Positions 15,957-25,156 of a stretch of 39,950 nucleotides of DNA are shown here, piece by piece; position 1 is the stretch's first letter, and each line of letters opens with the position of its first letter. The notes under the pieces were generated by a model. The model saw only the letters and a program-made list of their open reading frames with translations, ran no database searches and was not told the origin of the DNA. Position numbers and translations under genes: made by a program. Source of the DNA: Bacillota bacterium (lineage in GTDB: Bacteria; Bacillota; Clostridia; Oscillospirales; Acutalibacteraceae); NCBI GenBank assembly GCA_023416955.1, contig JAEZGM010000018.1, forward strand, positions 1 through 39,950, in the 5' to 3' direction.

Positions 15957-16038
15957 ACCGCATCCTCCTACTGCTTCAAATTCAATACTTTCAGGAAAAC
16001 AATCAACAATTCTGCTCCCTTTAAAAGGATGAGCCCAA

Positions 16039-16081
16039 CCGGCCTGCGGCCTTTTCTGTTTCCATGAAAGGCACAGACCGG
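16039..16081 (-). other. Intercistronic hairpin between binding protein and permease
   Basis: CCGGCCTGCGGCCTTTT (16039-16055) pairs with 16067-16081 through G-U pairs and a bulge. There is no U-tract after it. Such hairpins after binding-protein genes usually stabilise the upstream mRNA or attenuate the downstream genes. Confidence 0.5.
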
Positions 16082-16101
16082 TCAGGCCAAAATCACTTAA
16101 C

Positions 16102-16206
16102 TATAGTCAGTTCACTTTAGAAAACATCCAAGAAACAAGCGCGAAATCTTTGATATATGGATTTTACGCTTGGTGATTGGTTCTGTTTTCAAATGAACTG
16201 ACTATA
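16102..16206. mobile_element. MITE-like palindromic element, copy 1 (105 bp)
   Basis: It begins TATAGTCAGTTCA and ends TGAACTGACTATA, with inner complementary stretches (AAGCG/CGCTT, AAATC/GATTT), so the whole folds into one long hairpin. A near-identical 105-bp copy in reverse orientation lies at 25157-25261. Two same-length copies with terminal inverted repeats ending in TA/TATA fit a non-autonomous IS630/mariner-type MITE. No transposase is present in the window. Confidence 0.75.
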
Positions 16207-16242
16207 TTTACCGGTAATCATGTGAATCAGACGAAAGAACTA

Positions 16243-17562
16243 TTATTTCTTGCTTGCCCAATAAGTCTGTAATTCTTTTGCAAGACCTTTGCGGTCAACT
16301 TTACCGGCCACATACTTCTGCATGCTTGCGCCGAGAGAAGTAACACCGTCACCGGGATAATACATGTTGATCCAACTCAGAGTCTTTCCTCCATTCATAT
16401 AATTAACAACCATTTTGGAAAGATTGTCTGAAGGGGTTGCCGTAATATTCTTATAGGCAGGAATAAACTTCAGCTTGTTTACGTAATAGTCCTGACCCGT
16501 CTTAGACGTAAAGAACCAATTGATGAAGTCAATAGCGCCTGCCTGTTGCTCCTTTGAAGACTGGGAAGCATCCACACAGAAATACTGGGAAGCGCCCACA
16601 GAAATCTGAGTATTACCATAGTCGGACGGATTATTGCTGATCGGATACGGCATAATACCGATATCCGCAGAAGCGTTTGCCTGCTGAATCATCGGGGTAG
16701 CCCAGTTGCCCTGGAACCACAGGCCCGTCTTGCCTTTCGCGAAAGCAAGGATGTCGTCGTCATAGGTAGCGGCGAGCGGTGACTTTTTGGAATCGTTGTT
16801 TGCAAGCAGGAGATCAAGCGTATCCAGCCAGCCATTATAGATCTTATTGCTTGCCAGGTCAACTTTTCCATTTTCCAAGTCGCTCATAAACTGAAGGTTT
16901 TTGCTCAGTGAAGACGCCTGTGTGGTAAACATCAGGTTTGTCACGTGGGCACCGAGGGACCAGTCCACACCGGAAATCCGGTCAGGGCTGACGCCGGTTT
17001 TCTCAATTTTCGCAAGGAGGTCTTTCAAGGCATCCTGTGTATTAATCGTAGAAGGATCAAAAGTTCCTCCAACTGCTTTATCAACAATCTCTTTGTTATA
17101 AAGAATACCGAAAGCTTCCACCGTAATAGGCATTCCGTAAACTTTGCCGTTGTCGGTCATCAGCTCCGTAGTGCCGGGCTGTGCTTGCTTAACCTGATCC
17201 ACATTGCTCAAATCGAGCAGCTTGTCCTTAAAGGTGAAGGCCTCCTGACCAGAAGTAAAAATGGTAGGTGCATTGCCGCCGGCGTACAGGGTGGTCAGCT
17301 TTTGCATTGCCGTACCGTCAAGCGGAATGGACGAAATCTCGTATTTATCCTGACTCTTATTGTACTCTTCCATTTCCTGCTTAAATTCTGTCGCCACCTC
17401 GTCCTTCAGCGTTCCCAGAATTGTGATCTTAACTTTCTCCCCGGATGCGGATGTACTGCTGTTTGCCGCTGCGCTCTCGGAACCTGAATTTCCGCCGGAG
17501 CATGCTGCAAGCGAAACAGTCATTGCGCAAGCCATAATCAGTGCAATCAGTTTTTTCAACAA
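16243..17562 (-). CDS. Sugar-binding lipoprotein, MsmE type
   Basis: About 439 residues from TTG 17562, which lies 5 nt after AGGAG; the frame stays open to 17682 but that lies in the leader. The lipoprotein signal is LKKLIALIMACAMTVSLAAC with the lipobox Cys near residue 21, followed by a Ser/Gly linker and a type-1 solute-binding fold (ITILGTLKDEVATEF..., GLWFQGNWATPM, KLKFIPAYK). It is exported and lipid-anchored on the outer membrane face of the cell, delivering oligosaccharide to the two permeases. First gene of the operon, with its own strong promoter and a LacI-type operator in the leader. Confidence 0.9.
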   Translation of the reverse strand: MLKKLIALIMACAMTVSLAACSGGNSGSESAAANSSTSASGEKVKITILGTLKDEVATEFKQEMEEYNKSQDKYEISSIPLDGTAMQKLTTLYAGGNAPTIFTSGQEAFTFKDKLLDLSNVDQVKQAQPGTTELMTDNGKVYGMPITVEAFGILYNKEIVDKAVGGTFDPSTINTQDALKDLLAKIEKTGVSPDRISGVDWSLGAHVTNLMFTTQASSLSKNLQFMSDLENGKVDLASNKIYNGWLDTLDLLLANNDSKKSPLAATYDDDILAFAKGKTGLWFQGNWATPMIQQANASADIGIMPYPISNNPSDYGNTQISVGASQYFCVDASQSSKEQQAGAIDFINWFFTSKTGQDYYVNKLKFIPAYKNITATPSDNLSKMVVNYMNGGKTLSWINMYYPGDGVTSLGASMQKYVAGKVDRKGLAKELQTYWASKK

Positions 17563-17638
17563 ATATTCTCCTCTTTCCTGAGTCCTGTTTTTAAAATCCG
17601 TCGATTTTAAATTTACAAACAAGACCGTTGTTTTAACT

Positions 17639-17656
17639 ATTCGTAACGCTACGAAT
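17639..17656. promoter_or_regulatory. LacI-type operator in the binding-protein leader
   Basis: A perfect 7-bp inverted repeat ATTCGTA-ACGC-TACGAAT. It lies about 35-50 nt downstream of the predicted transcript start, where a LacI-family repressor would block elongation. The LacI gene in the same operon is the natural candidate. Confidence 0.7.
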
Positions 17657-17695
17657 GACATAAATGGTAACTGCAGTTCCATATGCTGTGGTCAC

Positions 17696-17724
17696 AGTGT
17701 AGCATGTATTTATTTTAATGTCAA
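17696..17724 (-). promoter_or_regulatory. Promoter of the msm-like sugar operon
   Basis: On the minus strand: -35 TTGACA (17724-17719), 17-bp spacer, -10 TACACT (17701-17696). An 8-bp palindrome AACCGGTT (17723-17730) overlaps the -35 edge, and CTGTG-GT-CACAG overlaps the -10 region. Both are possible extra protein-binding sites. Confidence 0.7.
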
Positions 17725-17870
17725 CCGGTTTCATATTTTCATATTTTCGTTGAGGAGTAAATAAGCTATTTTAGTGAATATTTGAGGAATAATAGATATA
17801 TTAGCATTTTATTATAAAGAATTTTTTGCTTTTACGCTGCATAATCTGTATGAATCCGTTTCCATTTTTC

Positions 17871-17899
17871 TTGCTTAATTCTGTGCCAGATGCTATAAT
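17871..17899 (+). promoter_or_regulatory. Promoter of the beta-galactosidase gene
   Basis: -35 TTGCTT (17871-17876), 17-bp spacer, consensus -10 TATAAT (17894-17899) preceded by an extended -10 TG. It predicts a leader of about 43 nt before ATG 17949. Confidence 0.7.
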
Positions 17900-17948
17900 A
17901 ACCTTAAAACAGAGCTTTTCCCCGCATAAGAAAGGAATGATACGGCCT

Positions 17949-20900
17949 ATGAAAATCGAAAACTACTCTCAAAATTTAGATGTTCTGCATGTAAATACAG
18001 AAGGAAATCGTTCTTATTATATTCCTTATCGGGAAACAAATCAAATTTTTAGCGAAATTCGGGAGGAATCAGATCGTTTCCAGCTGTTAAGCGGGATTTG
18101 GAAATTTCAATATTATAAAAATGTGGAATCGGTTGCATATAATTTTTTTAAAGCAGATTATCCCGCTGAAGAGTTTTCCCCAATTGCTGTACCATCCACA
18201 TGGCAGACGGAAGGATATGACAGTCATCAGTACACCAACATAAGGTATCCGTTTCCGTTCGACCCACCGTTTGTGCCCAAAGATAACCCCTGCGGCACCT
18301 ATATTACAGATTTTACAATTCCCGAAACAGAGGGTAATTCCAGAAAATACTTGAACTTTGAGGGCGTTGATTCCTGCTGTTATGTTTGGGTAAACGGTAT
18401 TTTTACCGGCTATCATCAGGTCTCCCACTCTACGGGTGAATATGATATCACCGATTACGTCCACGCAGGGAAAAACCGCTTGGCTGTTCTGGTGTTAAAA
18501 TGGTGCGACGGCTCCTATTTTGAGGATCAGGATAAACTGCGCATGTCCGGAATTTTCCGCGATGTTTATATTCTTTATCGTCCCCAGAATTTTATCCGCG
18601 ATTATTTCGTTCACACACAGTTGGAACCCTCCTTTCAAAAAGCGAATGTTCAGGTCTGCGTGCAATTCCGAACAAATGGGCAGGAGGAAGTCCATTACCG
18701 ACTTTTTTCCCCTAAGGGCGCTGTCCTTGCAGACAGTGTTTCGGATTCCGGAGATTTTTCCTTTGAGGTGGATTCCCCGGAGCTTTGGAATGCAGAAAAC
18801 CCTGTTCTTTATACACTCCTGCTCACTTCCTGCGGGGAAACCATTCAGGAAAAGATCGGTATCCGAACAGTTGCCGTTCAGAGCGGCGTTCTTTATTTAA
18901 ATGGCGTCAGTGTAAAGCTGAAGGGCGTTAACCGCCATGACAGCCACCCCGTTCACGGCTGCGCCGTTACCAGAGAGGATATTCTGCAGGATCTCAGACT
19001 GATGAAGGAGCACAATATCAACGCAATCCGAACCAGTCATTATCCAAATTCACCCGAATTCACTAAATTTTGCGATGAATACGGCTTCTATCTCATTGCG
19101 GAAGCCGATCTTGAAACGCATGGTCAGGAAACGATTTATAATCCCACAACAGAGGATTTGTGTGTTTTCGCAGTCGACCCCAAATACCGGGAAAGCATTT
19201 TAGACCGTATCAAAAAGCTTGTGCTTCGTGATAAGAACAGGCCGTGCATTCTTTTCTGGTCGCTCGGAAACGAATCCGGCTACGGCGAAAATTTTGAAGA
19301 GGCGGCAAAGTGGGTTCACGGGTTTGATCCATCAAGGCTGATTCACTATGAGCACATTGAGCATGTCATGCCGCACTCCGACCCGGATTTTTCCATGCTG
19401 GACGTATACAGCAAAATGTACCCTTCAACAGATTTCATACAGGAATATTTAGAATCGAATCCTGAGAAACCGCTTTTGCTGTGCGAGTACTGCCATTCCA
19501 TGGGTGTTGGCCCCGGCGATTTAGAGGATTACAGCGAGCTGATTTATAAATATCCGAAATTCGCGGGCGGGTTTATTTGGGAATGGTGCGACCATGCTGT
19601 CTATGCCGGAAAAGAGGAAAACGGGAAAGAAAAGTACCTGTACGGAGGCGATTTCAACGATACCCCGAATGACGGCAACTTCTGCCTTGACGGATTGGTT
19701 ACGCCTGACCGGAAGCCTTCCACCGGACTGCTGGAATATAAAAATGTTATACGCCCCGTCCGGGCCGCATTGGCCGCACCGGCATCATACGAATTCACGT
19801 TCACAAACTGCCTTGATTTCGACAGCATCGGTGAAACGGTAAAAATCCTTTATGAGATCTCCTGCAACGGCACTGTGATGGAACAGGGCGAAATTTCCGA
19901 TCTCGTCATTCCGCCTCACGAAACCCGCACCGTACAAATTCACCCGCAGCAAAAATACTCCGGCGTGGTCTTCATACGCTTTATCTACCTGCAAAATAAA
20001 GAGTGCCCGCTTCTTCCGAAAGGTTTAGGGCGCGGATTTGACCAGTTCAGGCTTTCAGAGCCTAATGTCTTGTATCATCCTGCGCAGGAAAGCAATGACG
20101 AATCCGGTTCTGTCTCCCTGATCGAAGAAAATTCGTCCTTTACTATTAACGGTCTGAATTTTCAATATAGCGTTGACAAGCGCACCGGATTATTCCGCGA
20201 AATGATCTATCAAGGCACCTCCTTTTTTGAAAAGCCCATGCAGTACAATATCTGGAGGGCTCTCACTGACAACGACCAGTTCATTCGGCTGGAATGGGAA
20301 AAAGCCGGATATGACTGCGCGCAAACAACCGTTTACAGCATTCAAGCGGAACAGTCCGCCGATTCTGTAATCATTACAGCAAACGCGGGTCTTGTGCCGA
20401 TTTACCGCCAAAGAATTCTCAATATCGTTTCCCGGATTCAGATTTTTGCTTCCGGACGGATTCGTATTGTAATGAACGTTGAAAAAAATCCCCAGTTCCC
20501 GTTCCTGCCAAGATTCGGCATTCGAATGTTCCTGCCGAAGGCTTTCAAAGACCTTTGCTATTTTGGGTATGGGCCGCATGAAAGCTACAGTGATATGCAC
20601 AGAGCCTCTCACCTTGGCCTTTTTCACGGCACCGTTGCACAGCAGCACACAGACTATATAAAGCCACAGGAAAACGGCTCTCACTACGGCTGTGAGTACC
20701 TGAATATTTTGAATGGGAACGGCACCTCAATCAGCGTGGAGAATACGGAAAAATTCAGTTTTAACGCATCTTATTATTCCGAGGAGGAGCTCACCCGGAA
20801 GCACCACAATTTTGAACTGGAGGAGTCGGGCAATACCGTTCTGTGCATTGACTACAAGCAAAGCGGAATCGGTTCAAACAGCTGCGGGCCCGAGCTGCTG

Positions 20901-20969
20901 AAAAAATACCAGTTATGCGAAACAAATTTCAGCTTCGCTTTTGATATGGAGCTATCTAAGAACCGCTAA
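17949..20969 (+). CDS. lacZ: GH2 beta-galactosidase, LacZ type
   Basis: 1006 residues, close to E. coli LacZ length. Domain order: jelly-roll sugar-binding domain (about 40-210), Ig-like domain, TIM barrel (about 320-610), second Ig-like domain, and a C-terminal Bgal small-chain domain (about 730-1000). Catalytic motifs: acid/base Glu in FWSLGNESGYG and nucleophile Glu in LLCEYCHSMG; VNRHDSHPVHG is also typical. No signal peptide, so it cleaves imported beta-galactosides in the cytoplasm. Start ATG 17949; the longer frame to 17826 includes the promoter and an ATG touching AAGGA. It is divergent from the sugar operon, so it may share regulation with it. A strong terminator follows. Confidence 0.93.
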   Translation: MKIENYSQNLDVLHVNTEGNRSYYIPYRETNQIFSEIREESDRFQLLSGIWKFQYYKNVESVAYNFFKADYPAEEFSPIAVPSTWQTEGYDSHQYTNIRYPFPFDPPFVPKDNPCGTYITDFTIPETEGNSRKYLNFEGVDSCCYVWVNGIFTGYHQVSHSTGEYDITDYVHAGKNRLAVLVLKWCDGSYFEDQDKLRMSGIFRDVYILYRPQNFIRDYFVHTQLEPSFQKANVQVCVQFRTNGQEEVHYRLFSPKGAVLADSVSDSGDFSFEVDSPELWNAENPVLYTLLLTSCGETIQEKIGIRTVAVQSGVLYLNGVSVKLKGVNRHDSHPVHGCAVTREDILQDLRLMKEHNINAIRTSHYPNSPEFTKFCDEYGFYLIAEADLETHGQETIYNPTTEDLCVFAVDPKYRESILDRIKKLVLRDKNRPCILFWSLGNESGYGENFEEAAKWVHGFDPSRLIHYEHIEHVMPHSDPDFSMLDVYSKMYPSTDFIQEYLESNPEKPLLLCEYCHSMGVGPGDLEDYSELIYKYPKFAGGFIWEWCDHAVYAGKEENGKEKYLYGGDFNDTPNDGNFCLDGLVTPDRKPSTGLLEYKNVIRPVRAALAAPASYEFTFTNCLDFDSIGETVKILYEISCNGTVMEQGEISDLVIPPHETRTVQIHPQQKYSGVVFIRFIYLQNKECPLLPKGLGRGFDQFRLSEPNVLYHPAQESNDESGSVSLIEENSSFTINGLNFQYSVDKRTGLFREMIYQGTSFFEKPMQYNIWRALTDNDQFIRLEWEKAGYDCAQTTVYSIQAEQSADSVIITANAGLVPIYRQRILNIVSRIQIFASGRIRIVMNVEKNPQFPFLPRFGIRMFLPKAFKDLCYFGYGPHESYSDMHRASHLGLFHGTVAQQHTDYIKPQENGSHYGCEYLNILNGNGTSISVENTEKFSFNASYYSEEELTRKHHNFELEESGNTVLCIDYKQSGIGSNSCGPELLKKYQLCETNFSFAFDMELSKNR

Positions 20970-21000
20970 ACCAAACGGCAGAAAGTCGTAAAATATATTA

Positions 21001-21039
21001 AACCCGCCTGCGACGCACAGTCATCGCAGGCGGGTTTTT
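21001..21039 (+). terminator. Terminator of the beta-galactosidase gene
   Basis: A perfect 13-bp G/C-rich stem (21001-21013 with 21024-21036) is followed by TTTTT. Confidence 0.9.
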
Positions 21040-21138
21040 AAATGCAATCGTTTGAAAGCTTTGCTATTCACCTTACCGACACAAACTGAAAGAGCAGCTG
21101 AGCGATGTGCCCGAATCCGCTGTAATGAACGCCGATTA

Positions 21139-21690
21139 TTAATCAGTCATCATGCCGTTCAGTTTTTTCACTGTTTTCCAGTTCCGTGCGGTTGCCGACG
21201 GAAACTTTTTCGACACAGAAGCAGCCAATTTGGAGTTTCGTATACTCTGCTGACAGAGGAAGTATAGTTCCTGGTTTCCTGCCCGTAGCTTATCTGCACC
21301 ACTATAATTGCCGTAAATTGCGTCAATCAATACCTGCTCGGGCGACTCATCCAGGAAATAGACATAAAGATGCTCGGTTTCAGGATTGACGGCTTCCGCC
21401 TGCACGATTTCCGAATCGGTGAACGGAAGCTGCTCCAGCACAGATTGCATTTCATGTATATTCCGTACCAGCGCATTGCTCTCAAAGCCAAAGCATTCAA
21501 AAAATCCGCTTTTAATTTTCCCGGTTACGGTCGCTTCGTCAAGGTCGGCTTCAAAAATGGCATTGCCGCTCTGGATATAGGTTTTCACCTCAAGGAATCC
21601 CAAATTAATCAGCAACCGCTCCAAATCCGCCATTTTGACAACATTTTTTCCACCGACATTAATTCCCCTCAAAAGGACGGTGTATATCAT
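21139..21690 (-). CDS. DUF1697 family protein
   Basis: A 183-residue protein of the DUF1697 family. Hallmarks are the N-terminal YTVLLRGINVGGKNVVKMADL, a TYIQSGNAIF strand and the C-terminal ATARNWKTVKKL. The fold is known to be a two-domain alpha/beta arrangement but the biochemical role is not established. Start placed at ATG 21690, 10 nt after GGGAG; an upstream in-frame ATG at 21729 lacks a ribosome site. It is a stand-alone gene convergent with beta-galactosidase. Confidence 0.88.
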   Translation of the reverse strand: MIYTVLLRGINVGGKNVVKMADLERLLINLGFLEVKTYIQSGNAIFEADLDEATVTGKIKSGFFECFGFESNALVRNIHEMQSVLEQLPFTDSEIVQAEAVNPETEHLYVYFLDESPEQVLIDAIYGNYSGADKLRAGNQELYFLCQQSIRNSKLAASVSKKFPSATARNWKTVKKLNGMMTD

Positions 21691-21778
21691 TTTCCGTTTA
21701 CTCCCATTCATTTTAATTATGAATATCAACTGCGTGTATCAGTATTACGTGGCATATTATTGACTGCCGATTCGCTTT

Positions 21779-22315
21779 TTAATGTTCTGCCTGTAATACT
21801 TCAATCAATTTTTGCTCTTCGGAATGATATACAATATATGAGATATCCTCCAAACGGAAAGTGCTGTAGCCGTCCGGTTCCCCATACTCTGATATTTGGT
21901 TCACTGTGCAAAACTCGGAAGTAAATTCACTGACAGTACCAATTATATCCTGATTGTTGCTGTCAAATAATTCGACTGACATGATTTTTTGTTCCTTATA
22001 TGCAAACTCTATAAAATTGCTCAAGAGATCTTTCTGATCGAAGCAAATATCATGTTTTTCAAAACCATTGAACGCCATGAGTTTCAATATCTTTCTCAAA
22101 TAAATTGTATCCCGTTCAATACGATAAATTAACGGGGTCCTTCCAAACAGATAACCGTCTCGTTTTCCTTCCTGAGAAACTCTCTCAAGTATAAAATTGT
22201 CATGGTCGAAACCGACCAAATATCCCACCTCAAACTTATTGGTGTTCGCTTGGTTTGTATATAGCGAAATCGGTTTCCGATTTAATTCTGCGCGACACAT
22301 CATTTCCAACAACAT
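21779..22315 (-). CDS. Uncharacterised protein with internal duplication
   Basis: 178 residues, start ATG 22315 with GAGG 8 nt upstream, no signal peptide or membrane helix. Two halves share one pattern. Residues about 28-80 read VGYLVGFDHDNFILERVSQE, then GKRDGYLFGRTPLIYRI and LRKILKL. Residues about 122-176 read IIGTVSEFTSEFCTVNQISE, then GEPDGYSTFRLEDISYIV and LIEVLQ. Each half is a small beta-rich unit of G-x-V-xx-F, an acidic turn, DGY and a hydrophobic end, like a duplicated small beta-barrel. I recognise no named family and assign no function. Only about 90 bp separate it from the DUF1697 gene, so the two may be co-transcribed. Confidence 0.75.
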   Translation of the reverse strand: MLLEMMCRAELNRKPISLYTNQANTNKFEVGYLVGFDHDNFILERVSQEGKRDGYLFGRTPLIYRIERDTIYLRKILKLMAFNGFEKHDICFDQKDLLSNFIEFAYKEQKIMSVELFDSNNQDIIGTVSEFTSEFCTVNQISEYGEPDGYSTFRLEDISYIVYHSEEQKLIEVLQAEH

Positions 22316-22613
22316 ATCTATACCTCATTATAATTTTTCTGAGCCTTCTAACTAATCAGAATTATATCATGATTCGGTTGAATTTGCGAATCACTAAGCC
22401 AAGCGGCGGATAAACATAAAAATACCTTAAAATCGAACGTGGTTTTTATACCGTATACTAATTGCAGCTTTTTCCCAACCTTCGTATAGCGGCTATTTTA
22501 CTGGCAAATACTGTATGTTCTTTTCCGTAATCATGCGATTCTTCTTATTTTCTATTATGATATGGAAGGTTTTTCTGCGGCAAATAAAACTACATAACAA
22601 AGGGGTATTATGA

Positions 22614-24998
22614 ATGAATGAATCCCGTATGGCGGGTATCCAAAAATCCCACTTCCGATTTCTCAGCGTCTTTTTAAGCCTGTGCCTTATTTTTGCGTTC
22701 ATCGGAAGAGTCCCGGCGTGGGCAGAGGAAGTGGCCACTGACACCACTGTGATGCACTCTGACACCACCGGTAATATCACGATGGACCAGGGAACAAGGA
22801 TGACTATCAAAATTACCGGTGCCACGACAGTATTGGCGGGAACGCCAAATGTAGTATACATCACTCTTTCGAATACCGTGGGGAATGATTCCTACTACGA
22901 AATCCTTGCATCTGGGGCGCCCGATTCCTCCACTGGGCTGTATATGTCTACTCCCGGGCAGCCTCCCCAAAAATTTTGTGCAGTTACCATCGCTCCGAAC
23001 TCATCCTCTACACATTTCACACAAATCAGCTATTCAGAAAATTACTACAATTTGAGATTTAGTCCCTTAAAGCAAAATGAGATGATGTATTCTGAAGTTA
23101 AGGTAAGTGACCCAAACCTTTCTCTTTCCATCGTCTCGAACAATGAGGACATAGTGGAGGTTACCGAACTGCAGAAGGAGGATAACCGCCCTGGATACTA
23201 TGCTTTTGGGCTATATGCCGTCGGTGAAGGCTACACTACATTGACAATCACCGCCGCCGACGGAACCGTAGACAATATGCCCATTACGGTAAAGGGTGTT
23301 TTGGACAAGGACTATACCTTGACCGCTGATACGACTCAGGATTTTACAGTTCCGCAGAACGGCAGCTATTTCATGAAGGTCAACTTCACATACAACGGCC
23401 CCACCGATGACCCGACCCGGCAATCTATGACGATTAACGGCCCCGTAACCCCGCTGGACGTTCCGCTGTTGGTTTCGGACAACCCAAACATTCAGGTAAC
23501 ACCTGTGTCCCAAAACGGCCACGAATTTTTGTTCCGAATCGATGCTTTCGGAGCCGTGGGGCAATCGGCAATGCTTTATGCAGGCAGCTACAACTACCTC
23601 CCTGAAGAGCTGTGTAAAGTGACGGTTGGCAGTGCGCCTAAAAATATTCGTCTGGATACCGTCGGCGAGTATCAATGTAACATATATGACACTTACCGTT
23701 TTGTAGTATATACTAATGCCAATACCCCTCCGACCGTAGGTGCCAACAACAGCCTTGTCAGCGTGAGCTACCTTGGAAAGGTTAACGGCGGCTATGAGTA
23801 CCGAATGACCGCAGACCGATACCAAGGCTATTCTCTGATACAGGCAAGCTCGGGCGGCGAAACTGTTTCTTTTCCTGTCCTCATTGACAATAGCATTTCT
23901 AAATCCGTGGAAAGCGATACGCAACAGCCCGTTTTCCTCGCGAAGGGCGAATCGTATACTTATAAATTTACAATCATGGGCGGCGGCGAGCCCTCCTTTG
24001 GTTCTATTTACAATGCAGTGCCGGCTGCGCCGGGGTCTGGGATCATGTCTGTTCAGCTTGTGAAAAAGGATGGCCTTGATTATTATGTCAAAGTTACAGC
24101 CACCAGCGATAAAGTGGGGGAAACTTCCTACGTTTCCATTTCATTTCCGCATTCCGTCTATTACAGCCCAAACAGTTACAGCGGCTACGGTTCCGTACAG
24201 ATTAAAGCGGCGGGCTCCGTCCCTTCTACAGTCATGAAATCCGACACCACGTCGAACTTCACACTGAAAAAAGGCGCCAGCTATACCTTTAAAATTACCG
24301 GAGCAACCTCTTTTTCTCCCGGTACTTCCGGCGTTTTTCGTACGGAGTTGGTCAAAAAAAGCGGCAGCGATTCCTACTATAAAGTCACAGCCATCGGCCA
24401 GGCGGGACAGCAGGTTGGCTTTTATATGTCCAACGGGAAAACGACGCAAAAGGTATGTATGGTGACCGTCGGCGCACCCGAACCGATTCAAATGAAGTCG
24501 GACACTACATCGAACTTTACGCTGGAAAAGGGCGACAGCTATACCTTTAAAATTACCGGGGCAACCAGTTTCCATCCCGGGACGGATGGCCCGTTCAAAA
24601 CTGAGCTGGTCAGAAAATCCGGCAATGACTCTTACTACAAAATCACCGCTATCGGCGAGCCCGGTCAGCAGGCCGGATTTTACATGTCCGTGCCTGACCA
24701 GGCCGTGCAGAAAGTTTGCGTGGTCACCGTCGGCGCAGCCGAACCAATTCAGATGAAGTCCGACACCACATCGAACTTTGCGCTGAAAAAAGGTGCCAGC
24801 TACACCTTTAAAATTACTGGGGCAACCAGCTTCCACCCCGGCATGGACGGTCTATTCAAAACCGAGCTGGTCAAAAAATCCGGCAATGACTCTTACTATA
24901 AAATCACCGCTATCGGCGAGCCCGGTCAGCAGGCCGGATTTTATATGTCCGCACCTGACCAGACAGCACAGAAGGTCTGTGTTGTAACAGTCAACTAA
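22614..24998 (+). CDS. Secreted multi-repeat surface protein
   Basis: 794 residues, start ATG 22614 behind AAGGGG. A signal peptide ends at about residue 38 (RVPAWA|EE). The mature part is built from beta-rich units of roughly 80-90 residues beginning (M/V)xSDTT..F and ending in a GxYMS...QKVCxVTV strand: one near 47-130, several diverged units, and three near-identical units at the C-terminus (from residues 541, 627 and 714). Such Ig-like units occur in secreted proteins of gut and soil Clostridia. There is no LPXTG, dockerin or SLH anchor, so it is either released or held by an unseen means. Adhesion or matrix function is inference. It is a single-gene unit with a downstream hairpin terminator. 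Confidence 0.8.
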   Translation: MNESRMAGIQKSHFRFLSVFLSLCLIFAFIGRVPAWAEEVATDTTVMHSDTTGNITMDQGTRMTIKITGATTVLAGTPNVVYITLSNTVGNDSYYEILASGAPDSSTGLYMSTPGQPPQKFCAVTIAPNSSSTHFTQISYSENYYNLRFSPLKQNEMMYSEVKVSDPNLSLSIVSNNEDIVEVTELQKEDNRPGYYAFGLYAVGEGYTTLTITAADGTVDNMPITVKGVLDKDYTLTADTTQDFTVPQNGSYFMKVNFTYNGPTDDPTRQSMTINGPVTPLDVPLLVSDNPNIQVTPVSQNGHEFLFRIDAFGAVGQSAMLYAGSYNYLPEELCKVTVGSAPKNIRLDTVGEYQCNIYDTYRFVVYTNANTPPTVGANNSLVSVSYLGKVNGGYEYRMTADRYQGYSLIQASSGGETVSFPVLIDNSISKSVESDTQQPVFLAKGESYTYKFTIMGGGEPSFGSIYNAVPAAPGSGIMSVQLVKKDGLDYYVKVTATSDKVGETSYVSISFPHSVYYSPNSYSGYGSVQIKAAGSVPSTVMKSDTTSNFTLKKGASYTFKITGATSFSPGTSGVFRTELVKKSGSDSYYKVTAIGQAGQQVGFYMSNGKTTQKVCMVTVGAPEPIQMKSDTTSNFTLEKGDSYTFKITGATSFHPGTDGPFKTELVRKSGNDSYYKITAIGEPGQQAGFYMSVPDQAVQKVCVVTVGAAEPIQMKSDTTSNFALKKGASYTFKITGATSFHPGMDGLFKTELVKKSGNDSYYKITAIGEPGQQAGFYMSAPDQTAQKVCVVTVN
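24234..24998 (+). repeat. Three tandem ~258-bp coding repeats
   Basis: Units begin at ATGAAATCCGACACC-type sequences at 24234, 24492 and 24753. The last two are nearly identical over most of their length, including at synonymous positions, so copy number could change by recombination. Confidence 0.85.
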
Positions 24999-25090
24999 TT
25001 ACAAAGGGCTTATTGGTATGGCACTGCAGTCGAATCCATGGGTCCACGAAGAGAGCAGCCAAGACCTGTTATAAAATAATCTTGAGTTAG

Positions 25091-25127
25091 GCAAAGCCCG
25101 GTATGGTAAGGCCATGCCGGGTTTTGC
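25091..25127 (+). terminator. Hairpin terminator after the repeat protein
   Basis: A 16-bp stem (25091-25106 with 25112-25127, two G-U pairs) with a 5-nt loop. The T run is inside the stem, so it may act mainly as an mRNA 3' hairpin. Confidence 0.6.
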
Positions 25128-25156
25128 GCGATAAAGTGATTCTCTTCGCCCAGCAT

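Noticed and set aside
21042..21142. Two short overlapping plus-strand frames after the beta-galactosidase terminator, ending in PESAVMNADY
   Set aside because: They look faintly protein-like and could be a frameshifted remnant, but they are too short, lack a ribosome site and match nothing I recognise.
22316..22613. Promoter or RNA element in the 298-bp gap before the repeat protein
   Set aside because: Only weak -10-like sequences (TATACT, TATGAT) without matching -35 boxes and no stable hairpin; not enough to annotate.
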